Counted from the first letter of the stretch, positions 44,974 through 57,152 are shown. The stretch is 64,000 nucleotides of DNA from Trebouxia sp. TZW2008 (GCA_002118135.1 BDIU01000371.1:142530-206529); one strand, 5' to 3'. The notes: generated from the letters alone by a model not told the origin. Made by a program: numbers and translations.

Positions 44974-47900
44974 ATGCAGATGCTGGGTTTTGCGACTGCT
45001 CTGACGCTTGCACTGACCGCCGTAGCCGCGAGACACGAAACCTTCACCACCAACGCCAGCAGCAGAACTCTGCTAGCCGATGCTCAAGCTGGTAGTATGC
45101 ATGTTTTCGGCTCAAAAAGGTCAGCCTCGCAACTTCGCTTTGATCCCCATGGCATGTGCAGAGCCGGCGGACAAAGTCATATGTTTGAATGTCACCGTTG
45201 CACCGGATGTGTATTGGCTTTTGATCCGGTTCCTGTCAGAATGTCGCATGCGTCTCCCAATCGAAATGTTTCCGCCTGACTAGGTCAAGCAGTTTTTGCA
45301 GGGTGGCTTATTCGTGTTTGCTTGCTCTGTATGCACTCTCTTCTGACCTTGTTCGTGATTTTGCAAATCTGCAGATCGGGCCTTTCAGATCAAAGCAGTC
45401 AGCAAGCAGCTTTGCAGACAGCAAGCAAGTGGGTTCTGTCGTTCAAGCCGGAGGTAGATGTTCGGGCCATCGAGGCTGTATGTGTCGAAGCCGAGCTGCC
45501 TTCTCAGGGCCGATTCGATGGCAAATGCAGAAGGCTGCACACTGGGAGCGTGCTCAGAGGCATTTCGGGTGCGCGCGCTTGCTTTGCCCCAATGTGAACA
45601 CCATTGTGTGCTTGCGTGCCGATTTGCCTGCTTGCTTGCTTGCCTGCTTGTTGGCTGGCTTGCCTGCTTGCTTGGTCGCTCGCTTGCTTGCTTGCCAGAA
45701 TCTACAGCGAATTTCATATGGCTGAGGAGGGTGCTGTCAGAAGTTGCGCTGCAAGGCTCACCATCATCTGGTTTGCAGGGTCATTCACGTCAGCTGACAT
45801 CCAGCGCATCCAAACAGCTTTTGGCGATAGCCTTGTGTCTGCAGAGAAGGATGGTGTCATCAAGGTACACAAAAGTGGTAACCAAACCTGATAGATGTAC
45901 AGTCATTGCCAGTTTGTGGCACATGCAGTCAGCCTTGTCGATTGGCAAAAGCATGTAAGAAGTTGGGTTTTGCTTTGGTGCATTAGCCGTCACATGCAGT
46001 GCTGCTTCAAGCTTTCAAGTTTGTGTCTTGTCTGACTATGAGCTTGTATGCGTATAGCATTGAACCAGTCACATCGCATGATGCTCAGAAGCTGCATTGC
46101 AGGGCATGTCACCATGCTTTCCTCAGCTCTCCTGACCCAGTCATTTGGTGTCTAGAGATATCATACTGATATCATATGCCACGCTGCTCTGCCATTTCTG
46201 ATCCAGTGTATACTGCTGTGTTTCAGATGGCCTGCTGAATAGTCACCCACCATGCACAATAAACTACAACCAGTACTGACTGAAGGAATGTCAAGATAGA
46301 AGTATAGTAAGCGTTCCATAGTTGAACATGACTGATATTATGTTAAGTGGGAGCATTCTGCTGACAGGTTGCGCAAGATGTGTCCCTGGCCCTCTTCAGC
46401 CCCAACCCCTCTTCCCCTTCCTCTTCTTCCGCCTCGCCCTTCCACTCTGCCCCTTCCTCTTCTTCCCTTTCCTCTTCTTCCCCCTCATGGGACAGTCCAC
46501 CTGACCAGTACAGCGAAGACGAGGACGCATCTGGCAACGGAACTCCTGGAATTGAGAGCAGCAGTCTAGGAAATGGCACTGTGCCCTGGGGATTGGACAT
46601 GATTGACCAACGTTCTCTGCCCTTGGATGGCCTTTACCGCTATGCTGCACTAGGTATGTACATGACACCAGCTGCATACCATGATATGCATACCACACAT
46701 TACATGAGTACTGTACTGGCTGAAGCTGAGAGCAGCAGCCTAGGAAAGAAAACTGTGCCTTGGGTATTGAACATGATTGACCAACCCTCTTTGCCTCTGG
46801 ATGGCCTTTACCGCTATGCTGCACTAGGTAATGTACATCACACTAGCAGTAATCCATGCTATGCACATGATGCAGTAACTGTATCCCACTGGCAGAACTG
46901 TGCCTTGTGCATTGGACGTGGTGGCCCAGCGCTCCTTGCCTTTGAATGGCCTGCACTGCTATGCTGCACTAGGTATGTACACACTGCAAGAATGCCAGCT
47001 GGGCACAATCAATCAGCGCTCCTTGCCTTTTGAAGGCTTTCACTGTTATGCTGCACTAAGTGGGTGTCAGTAATGCTGCATTTGGTAACTGATACTTTGA
47101 AACATCTGCATGTTGCAGTTTTCTCACCAAAAAAATGCATATTCAGCAACAAGCTTGCCATAATGCTGTGCAGGGACTGGTGTGCATGTGTACATGATTG
47201 ACACCGGCATCAGACTCTAACATGAGGACTTCATCACATTAATGGCTCTCCCTGCAGCTGAAAGAGTTTTCTTCAACAAAATCAGCTTTCCCCTTTCCCC
47301 CCCAACTAGGTCCTTTGAGCTTCTGGATCAAGGAACAGGCTCAGTGTGATGCTGTGCGTGGACAGGAGTGCGTGTGTACATGACTCACGTCAGCAGCAGC
47401 TGAGACCTCTTTCGATGATCTGGTCACATGGACGGCTCTCTTGGTCACATGGACGGCTCTCTTGGCAGCTGGATGAGCCAAGGTCACAGTCAGCTTACTT
47501 GGTCTCCAAACTAAGCTTTTTTGACAGCAAAGGCTCAGTGTGATGCTGTGCAGGGACAGGAACGCATGTATATATGATTGACACCGACATCAGACTCTCA
47601 CATGAGGCCTTCAATCAAATCGACGGCTCTCCCTGCAGCTGAAAGAGTTTTCTTGAACAAAATCAGCTTTCCCCTCCCCCACCCCCAAAACTAGGTCCTT
47701 TGAGGTTCTGGATCAAGGAACAGGCTCAGTGTGATACTGTGCAGGGACAGGAGTGCATGTGTACATGATTTACATGAGCATCAGCTTCTCTCGTAAGAGG
47801 TCTGGTCACATGGACGGCTTTCTTGGCAGCTGGATGAGTCAGATTCACAGTCAACTTACTTTGTTTCCAAAATAATCTCTCTTGACTAGGCAAAGGGTCA

Positions 47901-50900
47901 GTGTGATGCTGTGCAGGGACCGGGGTCCATGTGTACATGATCGACACTGGAATCAGGTTTTCACACGAGGAGTTTGGTTACATAGACGGCTCTGCCGGCA
48001 GCCGTGCTCAACCTGGCTTCTCAGTGTTTGGCGACAACAACAGCAGCGACTGCTATGGACATGGCACCCACACTGCAGCAACTGCAGCAGGTAAGCTTGT
48101 TGGGAACAACACAAACAGTGCATTTACTGCAGCAGGCTAGAGAGTGTGAGAACCTCAACAGTGTCTGGGGTTGGCGACAACACCAGCAGAGATTGTAACG
48201 GCACCCACTTTGCAGCCACTGCAGCAGGTATAATTTTCTTTTGCGTTTCTGATGTTTTGAGTTTCTTGTGCACCGCCTGACGGTTTGGTCTTTGGTCATG
48301 ACAACGGCAGCAGCAACTGCAATCAGCACGGCACACAAACTGCAGCAAGCCTGGCAGATCACTTTTGTGAATACCTTCATTCTTGACAGGCACAGTCCAG
48401 CTTCTCTGTCTTTGACGATATCAACAGCATCAACTGCCACAATCAGGGCACACACACACTGCAGCAATTGTGGCATGCAAGCTGCTGTGTTGACGCACTG
48501 TTGATGAGCACAGCCAGGCTTCTGTATTCGGCGACAACAACAGCAGTGACTGCTATGGACATGGCACACAAATTGCAGCAACTGCAGCAGGATAGTGTTG
48601 CTGCTGCTGTTCTGAGATTGATGAAGTCTTAATGTGCACAGCCAACCTTTTGTACAATTGATGACAACAGCAGTCGGTTGCATTGTGCTCACTTTCCTTG
48701 GTCTGCTTCTGCTCAGTGTTCCATTGCTTGTGCTCCTTTTCTTCAAGCTGCCGTTTTCTTCTTGTGTACAGGCTCCTCTTCTTGTTTACAGTGCGCCTCT
48801 TCCAAACAGTGTTGCATCTCTTGTCCAGGTTTGACATATGGGGTGGCCAAGAATGCAACACTGATATCAGTGAGAGCCTTGGATTGCACAGGTCAAGCCA
48901 GCTATTCTGACGTCATTACGGTAAGCACTGAGCAAGCTTTTGCTTGACGTTCACTTGTGTCATTGACACGGCACCGTATGACTATTAGGCAATCCCAGGG
49001 TCTGCAGCTTTGCCCTATTGACAGCTGCTTTCTGCTCATATTGATGCGTGAGCAGAACTTCTGAGTTGATAGCTCAAAATAGACGGGTGATCTCACTTGT
49101 TTCAACACCCTGCGATGGGTTGCAACTTGCAACAAGCAGCGGTCACTGTGGATGCTTGCATTGTGTAGACTGTAAATGCTTGCATTGCTGACCCAAGTAT
49201 TGCAAGTGTCATCCAAGCAGCTCAGTTCTGCTCACATCAGAAGGGTCATTTCCTTCAGGCTTGCTGATGACTAACAGGGTTGCTGTCATGCAGGCTATGC
49301 AGTAGGTTGCAGACAATACCCAGCAGTGGTCAGCACTTACATTGCTGGAGCCAAATGTGCAGCGCTCAAGCAGGCTGTTGACACAAAGCCTCAAACTTGA
49401 CTATTCCCTTCCTCCCCTTTTGCAGAATGCCTACTGCCAGCAATGCTGTGTTGCAGGCTATGCAGTGGGTTGCAGACCATGTGCAGTACCCAGCAGTGGT
49501 CAGCGCTTCCATTGCTGGAGCCAACAGTGCAGCGCTCAATCAAGCAAGTTTAATGACAAACAATCAGGCTTGAGTGTTCACTTTTGCTGTTCACAGACTA
49601 CCTACTGACAGCAATGCTTCTGTGCAGGCTATGCAGTGGGTTGCAGACAATGTGCAGTACCCAGCAGTGGTCAGCGCTTCCATTGCTGGAGCCAACAGTG
49701 CAGCGCTCAATCAGGCAGCAGAATCCCTGGTCAAAGACTTTGGCATCACAGTGGTCGCAGCAGCTGGTGAGTCTGTGCAAAGCAGTGCACAACTTTGCTG
49801 CTTTGGCCTCATCAGCACACTTTACACTATGCAAGAAAGCGTCAGTATGGAGCCCCATTGCAACCTGTGCAGCTACAACACAAGCCACCTTGTTGGTGAC
49901 CACGAGTGAAAGTGCGGCAGCTAATTAGTTGGGCACAAGTATGCTCACCTGGGTCATTGTTGTAAGCTCTTCAACATGTTGCGCACATGTTGCTCAAGGT
50001 CTGCTCTTTTGGTCACCTGCAAAAGATGCCCAGTGAACTGAATCTTGTTTTCTGTCCTGCCGTCTTCCAGCTTCTATCCTGTACACTGACAAATCATGCA
50101 AGACGTGTGGACTTGTGCATGCTCCATTGTCTGTACATTGCTGACTTGCCTGCACAATACTGTTACAGGCAACAAGAACGTTGACACATGCGACAAGTCT
50201 TCAGCGGGAGCAGCTGGGGTCATTGCTGCGCTCCTGTATACTGAATGATGCACCAGCAACTCATGAAAGATCTGCAATTTTCTCAAATTATATTGCAGGC
50301 AATAACAACATGGACACATGCGGCAAATCGCCAGCAGGTGCAGCAGGGGTCATTGCTGCAGGCGCTGTGGACAGCCAAATGCGCCGCTGGTACTCCAGCA
50401 ACTGGTGAGCCTTTTGTCGCCTTCTTCCTTCATGTTTCCTTTCCGCCTTTGTCACTGTCTCTCTTCTGCTTGAATTGTCTTGTTGTGATCATTGGCGATC
50501 ATTGGCCATCATTGAGTTTGCCAGAGAGTTCTGTTTGCGACGGTACACTCAGGATCCTCAAAACATTGCGCAACTGCTATAGCAATTGTACGCCCTGTTT
50601 GGAACTGTATGCATTCAATGCATTGAATGTTCCAAAGAACGCTTAGGGTTTAGGGGTTCTTTAGACCAAATTCGTTGAGACAGTGTGAGGTGAGACAGGC
50701 TGATGGCCTGCAGGTGCAACTGCACAGCTGTACATGCACAGGGCGTTGATGTGTTGAGCGCTGACTTCACCTGAGCCACAGCTTTGGCTGTGAAGAACGG
50801 CACCTCAATGTCAGTACCCATTGCAAGCACAACTGATGTTGTTTGATGCTTTACAGGGGCAACTGCACTGCTGTGCATGCACCAGGTGTGGATGTCTTGA

Positions 50901-53900
50901 GCGCTGGTTTCACCTCAGACACGGCTTCAGCCGTGAAGACAGGCACCTCCATGTCAGTGCCGCATACAAGCGGCGTTGCAGCCCTGTTCCTTGAAACCAA
51001 TCCAGTAAGATTGCTGCTGTTACTGAAGCAGTCACGGTACAAAGACCAGTTGGCCTGAAGCCAGTGTTGTGCAAATGCAGCTGTTGCTGCTATTGTGCTT
51101 GTTGCTATGTCCTTTGCCTCACAGCAAAAATCAGCGAGTGTGCTGCTATTGTCGCTTTTGGGTCGCATTTTTGATAGACGTCCTGTTGATTTGTTCTGGA
51201 GGACTTGAGATCAGCTCAGTGACAACTTCGCTCTGTTGATGGCGCTCCAGCATGCCAGCAGCAACCTGCCTGTCCTTGTTGTGGTAGCTGTGAAGCCAAG
51301 CTAGCCTTCCACAATTATTAGCCTACATGGCAGCATGTCACCTGACGGCGAAACCGCTCCTGAGACCCATCCAATGAATGTCCATCTTTGTCTGCCCCTG
51401 CAGATTTGAAAGCTCAAATGATGGCGAGTGCAGCTCTGGGATTTTCCAGGACAATCCACAATGACGCTTGCAATCATCACTCAACAGCCTGCATGGCAGC
51501 ATGTCATGTCACAACTGTCTTCCTGTTCTCACTCAGTCCACCTGCTGCATGCTCACTCTGTTCTTCTTCTGTACAGGAAGCTTCCCCGACAGATGTCAAA
51601 GCATCACTTTGATCCAGGATGATCCTTATATGGCTGACAGCCTGAGTGGCAACTCAGAGCAAAAGTCTTTCTCTGCTCAGGCAGAATCATTGTAGCATGC
51701 TCATCTTCTTGTTCTACACAGGGAGCTTCCCCAGCAGATGTGAAAGCCCACATGATGGCGAGCGCAACCCATGGGTTGAGCCAGGATGACCCCTCCGTGA
51801 TTGACAGCTTAAATGGCAGCTTACTGCAAAAGTCTGGTCAAATTCACTATAACATGCTAACCTTCTTCTTCTGTACAGGGAGCTTCCCCAGCAGATGTCA
51901 AAGCCCAGATGATGGCAAGCGCAACCCATGGGATGATCCAGGATGATCCCTCGATGGTAGACAGTCTGAATGGCAGTGTGCCTGGCCTGTTGAACATCTC
52001 CACCACTCCCAACTTGCTGTTGTACAGCATGGTCAGCAGCCAGGTAAAAGATCTTGTGGGATCACTTGAACAATATGAACGTCACTTGTCATTGACTGTC
52101 ACAGCTGCTGCGCTGCTTGCTCTTCACCTTGATTGTGTTCTTACATGCATTAGCATCTGCAGCATGGCGACATGGTTGTCACATGTCTTGTTAGTAATGT
52201 ATCTGCAAAGGACATGCCACACAATAGATTGCCTTTAGACAATTGAGCCCATCTGAGGTTGCTGCTATGCCTTCTCAGCTATGTCTTGAACTCAAAGTCC
52301 CAAAAATACTTTTTCAAGTGACCTTGCATCCATACTTGCCTGCAGTCTGCATTGACAGAGGTAATACAAGCATCTGCCATATGTTGCAGATGCATTCAAT
52401 GTGGGATCTGCAACTTATGCTCTCATCCATCATTTAGCAATGATGAAACACATGCAATGAACTTCGCTATTGCTGTTGTGAATGCAGGGCATCATCAAAC
52501 CATCAGTGCTCAACTTGCTTCCACCCCCGTCGACTTTCATATTCACAATCACTCTGGCAGCAGCACCGAGTCAAGATGTTCAGGTCAGCATTGTGCCACC
52601 TTCTGCCGCCTGGAACCCTAACCAAGCCCTAGCTGCTATCACCCCAAGTGCCCTCACCTTGACTGGGGTTAATTGGAACACCCCTCAGCAGGTCTTCGTC
52701 TCACCAAGTACAGTTGCTGTGGGAGACTGGTTCCTTACCATCAATTACAGGTAAGCAGGCAATCATCTTCTTTGTGGAATGATGGTATTATCTGTAGTTC
52801 AAGATGATGTCGTACTTGTTTTCGTGTCTTTGCCAGTGCACAGATCTACTGCACATTTGCAGCAAATCTGAAGTCAGTTATGTCACATAAACCCTGCAGT
52901 ACAAATCACTCATAACCTTGACGTGAATGTGTGCAGTCATAGTCATAGGCATCATTACGGCCTTTACAGAATCCTAAGCCCTGAAAAATATCTGTTGCTG
53001 CCCTGTCTAGTCACTCTGCTTGCAGGTTGCTGAGCAAATTCGAGCTCAGGTTGTCAAAACGGGCTGTCCAAGAAGCAGCATTATCAATACAGCTTTTGCA
53101 TTCAATTGTTGCAGCTCACACCACCTGCTGACATCAAAGTTGGCCAATATTCATTAGTAAAAAGAAGGTGTTTGTTCTGCCAGAAGCTGACACGATTACA
53201 ACCAGGATGTACATCTCACAGTGGAAACAGCTTCTGTGATGATGACTACCAAACAGCGAATGTCATTAGCCATTTGCTGACATCATACCTTCCAAACAGA
53301 CTACACATGTTGCAATGACAACAACAAGCACAGTGAACAAGGCTGCACTCTGCAGGAGTGGAGACAGCTTCTACAATGGTGCATATCAAACAGTCAAGGT
53401 CAACAGCCACCAACCCCTGACAGGTCAGACAGCTGCAAACCCTAGAGTCATCCCACAGCTGCCCTTCTCAGTCACAGACAGCCTCAGCAGCTTCTCAGAC
53501 AACATCACGCAAGCCTGTGCTGAAGTCACTGGCAGTGGTCTATCAGGTGAATCTCAAACTCAGAATGAAGCATGTCACACGCTCTGCAGCTGTCTGAGTA
53601 CATATCAAAATTTCATGACAATGGTCTGAAGATTGTTGCACATGCCAGCGTAAGTGCTACAAGAGTGCAGCCTAAGTACTATCTTGTCGGTCCAGCTTGG
53701 TTCAGTGTCGGGCTTACTCAATCATAGCCTGCATGTGATTGATAACACAATCTCGGCTGTATTTGTGCACTTCAATGTGCGTTTGTGTGTGTATGTGCAT
53801 GATGTGCATATGAGCAGGAGGTAGCATTGCTTGACATGTTGCTTGTGGCATGCACGCCTCTTGCAACAAGCTGATCAGTCATGACATGCAAGGCCTGATC

Positions 53901-54332
53901 TTCTTCCTCCTGCTCTTCTTCCTCCTTTCCTTTTTCAACCCCTTCTTTATCTTCCCTGCCTTCTTGCCCCTGCCTCCTCTTCCTCCTCTTGTCCTTGTGG
54001 AATGCGTCTCAGATGTTTGAATGAATGCAGGGCCTGAAGTCATTTATGCCTACACACCGCCTGTCAGCACCTATGTGGACATCAGCACCTGCAATTCCAC
54101 ATTTGCAGCCTCTGTCTACACTTTCACAGATGCACAGAATCCATCGTCATACTCCTGCAGCAACAGCAACATCACATGCGGCGCATCAGCTGCGATGCCA
54201 TGGGCAAATGCCATGAGCAATGTGCGCCTGTTTGGTGGTTTGACATACTTCATTGCTGTTGAGGGCGCTGCAAATGTCCTGGGAGACTATGCATTGACAA
54301 TCACGGAGTCAACATCGCGACAAAGCGCTTGA
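44974..54332 (+). CDS. Secreted subtilisin-like serine protease (S8), protease 1
   Basis: Thirteen exons: 44974-45119, 45375-45568, 45779-45864, 46368-46653, 47917-48090, 48829-48920, 49628-49766, 50299-50404, 50857-51004, 51879-52043, 52488-52750, 53356-53546, 54031-54332; 2292 nt, 763 aa, phases consistent. After a signal peptide (FATALTLALTAVAA) comes an I9-type propeptide (KWVLSFKPEVDVRAIEAV ... GSFTSADIQRIQ). A Ser/Pro linker follows, then the junction VPWGLDMIDQRSLPLDG. The catalytic domain has Asp247 (YMIDTG), His286 (GHGTHTAAT), oxyanion Asn374 (AAAGNNN) and Ser439 (GTSMSVPHTSG), so it appears active. The layout resembles proteinase K-type enzymes. Downstream of ASPADVKAQMM ... TTPNLLLYS are two beta-rich segments. 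The last exon resembles the pre-peptidase C-terminal domain (GPEVIYAYTPP, YFIAVEG). It probably acts outside the cell. Introns 4 to 11 are packed with exon-junction copies. Confidence 0.92.
45615..45705 (+). repeat. CTTG/CCTG microsatellite in protease 1 intron 2
   Basis: About 90 bp of imperfect gcttgcctgcttg tetranucleotide repeat lies inside intron 2. Confidence 0.8.
46545..47062 (+). repeat. Four tandem copies of protease 1 exon 4 3' end
   Basis: The real exon end at 46653 (ttggatggcctttaccgct then atgctgcactag|gta) is followed by copies ending at 46827 and 46972, and by a decayed one near 47060. The second copy begins near 46727 (gagagcagcagcctaggaaa) and is about 85% similar by eye. 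The donor-to-donor distance is 174 bp (58 codons). The frame is open from exon 4 through the second copy, so use of the second donor would stay in frame. Confidence 0.9.
47165..48005 (+). repeat. Five tandem copies of protease 1 exon 5 5' end (catalytic Asp)
   Basis: Copies of the acceptor and exon start (tgctgtgcagggac ... catgtgtacatgat then gacac) begin near 47170, 47357, 47549, 47739 and the real one at 47912. The period is about 173-192 bp. Alternate copies are more alike (those near 47170 and 47549, and those near 47357 and 47739), suggesting a later doubling of a two-unit block. Upstream copies carry stops or a lost aspartate; some still read YMIDTGI-like. Confidence 0.9.
48015..48700 (+). 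repeat. Tandem copies of protease 1 exon 5 3' end (catalytic His)
   Basis: The exon end (ggcgacaacaacagcagcga, then the GHGTHTAATAAG coding region, then ag|gta) recurs downstream near 48163, 48286, 48402 and 48517. A remnant lies near 48655. The spacing is about 115-140 bp. Several copies have lost the donor GT or the histidine codon. Confidence 0.88.
49275..49735 (+). repeat. Three tandem copies of protease 1 exon 7 5' end
   Basis: Copies begin near 49283 (gtcatgcaggctatgcagta), 49445 (gttgcaggctatgcagtggg) and 49622 (gtgcaggctatgcagtggg, real). All run through 'tacccagcagtggtcagc' and 'attgctggagccaa' to 'gcagcgctcaa'. The first has a stop; the second is very close but loses frame. Confidence 0.9.
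50155..50372 (+). repeat. Echo of protease 1 exon 8
   Basis: The block 50160-50232 (tgttacaggcaacaagaac ... gacacatgcgacaa ... ggggtcattgctgc) is a diverged copy of the real exon start at 50293-50365. The offset is about 132 bp. Confidence 0.85.
50700..50962 (+). repeat. Echo of protease 1 exon 9 (catalytic Ser)
   Basis: The block 50717-50818 (gcaactgcacagctgtacat ... gttgatgtgttgagcgctga ... ggcacctcaatgtcagtacc) copies the real 50859-50960, offset about 142 bp. The echo has an in-frame TGA after 'ttcacc' and lacks an acceptor. Confidence 0.88.
51400..51985 (+). repeat. Four tandem copies of protease 1 exon 10 5' end
   Basis: Related blocks lie near 51401 (cctgcagatttgaaagctca), 51570 (tgtacaggaagcttccccga), 51715 (ctacacagggagcttcccc) and 51872 (tgtacagggagcttcccc, real). 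Each continues with 'gatgtcaaagc...' and 'ccaggatgatccc...gacagc'. The period is about 145-170 bp. Confidence 0.9.
53170..53402 (+). repeat. Echo of protease 1 exon 12 5' end
   Basis: The block at about 53215-53265 (cacagtggaaacagcttctg ... gactaccaaacagcgaatgtc) parallels the real 53353-53400 (caggagtggagacagcttct ... gcatatcaaacagtcaaggtc). The offset is about 135 bp. Confidence 0.7.
53895..53998 (+). repeat. Pyrimidine-rich intron tract, protease 1
   Basis: About 100 bp of almost pure C/T sequence on the plus strand (cttcttcctcctgctc...) lies shortly before the last exon. It may serve as an extended polypyrimidine tract or simply be low-complexity expansion. Confidence 0.6.
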
Positions 54333-54595
54333 GTCAGGTGGTGTCAGGCCCTGCCAATGCATAACGTACTTGCGGAATGGCCTGAATTCATTTCCAAGTG
54401 CAACTTGGACCTCAAGATCCTGCCTTGCAGGCCGCTAAAGCGGCCTGTCTACATAGCTAACTTAGCTAAGCTAAGTATAGCATAGTATTTTTTAAGCAAC
54501 ATAGGCCAACCTGCCTTTGTATTTGAAGGCGAGCCTGGCACTCATGTTGCTGCAATGTCGACCCAACTTTCTTTCAGTCAGTGTAGTGTTTTGGG

Positions 54596-54600
54596 TGTAA
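54596..54600 (+). terminator. Candidate TGTAA poly(A) signal, protease 1
   Basis: The pentamer lies 264 bp past the stop in the sequence gggtgtaatatg. Assignment rests on the chlorophyte consensus alone. Confidence 0.35.
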
Positions 54601-55205
54601 TATGCGCCGCAATGCGCCAGTGTATGTGAACGTCAGATTCTAAACAGTCGGCTCCATACAAACTAGCGTCATGTAGTGTTATCAGTCACACCATGTCTCG
54701 ATAGATTAGAGTGATTGAACTCTTGATGACAGTGATAAATAGCGGGTTTCATGCTGTATGCAACAGTGTGCAACCAAATGAATCGCTACTTTCTCAGCCT
54801 TCTAGCTATTCTTGATTCAGAGGCATCTGAATTCGAATTCTGCATCTGAACTGTTGAAGATCAAGCTGACAGTAGTCAAAGCAGTTCAGTTGATTCACGA
54901 CTCTTCAAGGCCAGAGCTGTAGAATGCAGTCAATTCCATCAGTGTCAAGATTTACCAATTAAGCTGTAATGACCTTGTCATGTTCAAATACCAAACAGGA
55001 GCAACTGCAAGTACAGCCCACTGGCATCAGGCGACATTACATGTGATGTGCATCAGCACACAAGTTGTCAACTTCACGGCATAAATTTATCAATGACTTT
55101 GCTCAGAGCAATTTGTCAAAGTTGCACATCCAAGAGCATTTGCCTGCAAGTCAATCTGAAGCATTTCGACTGCAGACTACAATACCATTGCCTGCTCTTG
55201 TAATG

Positions 55206-55210
55206 TTACA
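55206..55210 (-). terminator. Candidate TGTAA poly(A) signal, membrane protein
   Basis: TTACA on plus is TGTAA on the minus strand, 127 bp past the stop of the 55337-57152 gene. Confidence 0.35.
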
Positions 55211-55336
55211 GAAAATTGCATGTTTTGTGTGCTGCCTATCCTCTGTAAAAGCCCTTGCGCCAACAAACAGGCCAAAACCAAAGCCAAAATCAGTAATCAC
55301 CAGAGGCTGCTGTAAGATAACTGTGAACTTGAAGTA

Positions 55337-57152
55337 TCAAGCTACACTCTGCATGTGCTGTTTATACTGTTGCTGTGGAAGCCATTGAGCCATCAAACAA
55401 GCCAAAATTGGCCCTGCAAATGCAATTACTGAAGGCTGCTGCCACAATGCAAGCGTTTCTCCAGCAGTTGCAAGTTTTGTAAGGCCTCTCCAGAGAACCG
55501 TGATGTAGCATATGTGAAGCAACAGGTCAGCAAAGTTGACCATGTTGACTAATGTGTGCCAGATGCCCACCAGCCCAGACGTGTTCCAGCCATTCTGCAA
55601 TAACAGCACAAATGACTTCAAGGAACACTGCAAAAGAGAAAGAGAACACTGCATGCCAAGCCGCTTTTTGGGCGCAAAGGCTTCATTACACATCATCATT
55701 AACTGTATAGTCTGTTCTCATTTACAGTTTCTGTTCTGCAGTGCTTACTGCCTGCTAGAATGGCATTGCATTGTCTTGCCTGCAGTGCAGCTTTCATGAT
55801 GCAACGTAGCATACCTGAATCCTCTTCATTTGCTGCTGTAGACACCATTCAGGCGCAAGCCCAGCTAGTCCCACAAAACCTATGTGGACCACACCATGTG
55901 CTGCAAGTATCACACTTGGAACACTGCCCCTGCATAAGACAATGCAATCAATCCTTGCCTGCACGAAAATGTAAGCATAGCAACAGATCATATACACATT
56001 CACTGATCTGGACAAATGTGAATAACGTAGCTTTGCCTTGATCTTTGCAGCGCAGACAACAAGGAGACAAGCAGTATGTCAGTCCAGAATCTCAGGCAGG
56101 GATGATCATGATTGCAGGCAGCGGGGGCTGCATGATCATCTGGCTGTGACGAGCGAGTTTATTGTTACAACCTACCTGATGACCTGGCTTGACAGCAACC
56201 AGAGAAGTATCAGGCATTCACTCACAAAGTACCAGGCTCTCGTGTAGCAGTGCATGAACGCAACATCTGGGCTGCTGCTATGTTGTAGCAAAGGGAGGAG
56301 AGGCTGCAAATGTAGACCTGCAGCAGTGCAAACAGTGTGAGCTGTACAACAAGAGTATTGCACGTTGCACACCTCTGCAAGTGTGCCCAGACATGTCACG
56401 TTGTAAAGGATCTTTTGACTATGGCCTCTTGCCTGCATATACGATGTCAAGCAGCAACAAAATGCTGGTCTGTGTGGCAGTGCCGCATCTGCAAACAACA
56501 CGCAAACGTACTGATTCTCAGCAGACCTGGCGTGTACGCAAAGAGACTCGTTCATGAAGGAGTACACTGAATCCACGCAGCTTCAAACACCTTGCCGTAC
56601 CTCAGAGTGCATGCGCAGGCTACGCTCAGCCCAAGCAGCAAGCCAAACGGGATCGAAGCGAAGGACTGTTTGGACGAGGGGGATTCCTTCGATCCGCTAT
56701 TTGTGGCACCAACCGCTGCGACCACAGTGTTGATGCAACCGCAAGACTTCAGTTGCTTTTGCACCGGTCGGGCGACCCCCGCGAAGCTGTGATGTGAGGG
56801 CTGTGGCCTATACGCACGGGCGTCCAAAGCACCAAAGCCTGCACGTGTCGCTTTCAACTGCGGACTCTGGCGGCAATGGGCCGGTGAAGTAGGAGTGACT
56901 TGCAGTGTTGGGAGAATACTGCACAACATCCACACGCGCACAAGCCCGTGCAGACCGATGCGGGAGGCAGCACCAACGCAAGTCACAAAACGCCATAACT
57001 TGTTGTTGAGTCATATTAGTAACGATGTGACTAATAAGGTGTAACGCCAGTGGACTGTTCACCTTCACCCTGACCTGCGCTGTGGCGCGCAGCTTGGCCG
57101 GCATTAGGATCGCCTCGGCCTTGGTCGTCGCACCAGCTGCTTTCACGGTCAT
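55337..57152 (-). CDS. Unrecognised multi-pass membrane protein, probable plastid targeting
   Basis: Five minus-strand exons: 57075-57152, 56591-56866, 56226-56317, 55815-55929, 55337-55594; 819 nt, 272 aa, phases consistent throughout. The N-terminal 95 or so residues are poor in acidic residues and rich in A, S, R, K and Q (KLRATAQSPQLKATRAGFG), typical of a transit peptide. Hydrophobic segments follow: ASIPFGLLLGLSVACACTL, VYICSLSSLCYNIAAAQML, SVILAAHGVVHIGFVGLAGL, TLVNMVNFADLLLHICYITV and PSVIAFAGPILACLMAQWL. I do not recognise the family and no catalytic motif stands out. The first exon is the weakest part: an alternative start at 56927-56929 would skip it. Its start codon is 247 bp from that of protease 2 in the opposite direction. 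Confidence 0.65.

Larger units (their letters stand above)
54333..55336. other. Intergenic between convergent genes
   Basis: About 1 kb separates the stops of protease 1 (+) and the plastid-type membrane protein (-). TGTAA at 54596-54600 (264 bp after the protease stop) and TTACA at 55206-55210 (127 bp past the minus-strand stop) are candidate poly(A) signals. No coding content is recognisable. Confidence 0.5.

Noticed and set aside
46720..46980. Second and third copies of protease 1 exon 4 as constitutive exons.
   Set aside because: A standard subtilase needs the junction once. The third copy is out of phase. The second is in phase but is kept only as a possible alternative.
47165..47915. 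Regularly spaced repeats of about 190 bp resembled a CRISPR-like or satellite array.
   Set aside because: The units are long, degenerate and homologous to the adjacent protease exon and its acceptor. The host is eukaryotic. They are exon-junction echoes.
55900..55935. A Cys-rich reading (QCSKCDTCSTWC) in an alternative minus-strand frame looked like a DnaJ-type zinc motif.
   Set aside because: That frame meets a stop soon after and does not match the phases of neighbouring exons. The membrane-helix frame (SVILAAHGVVHIGFVG) does.
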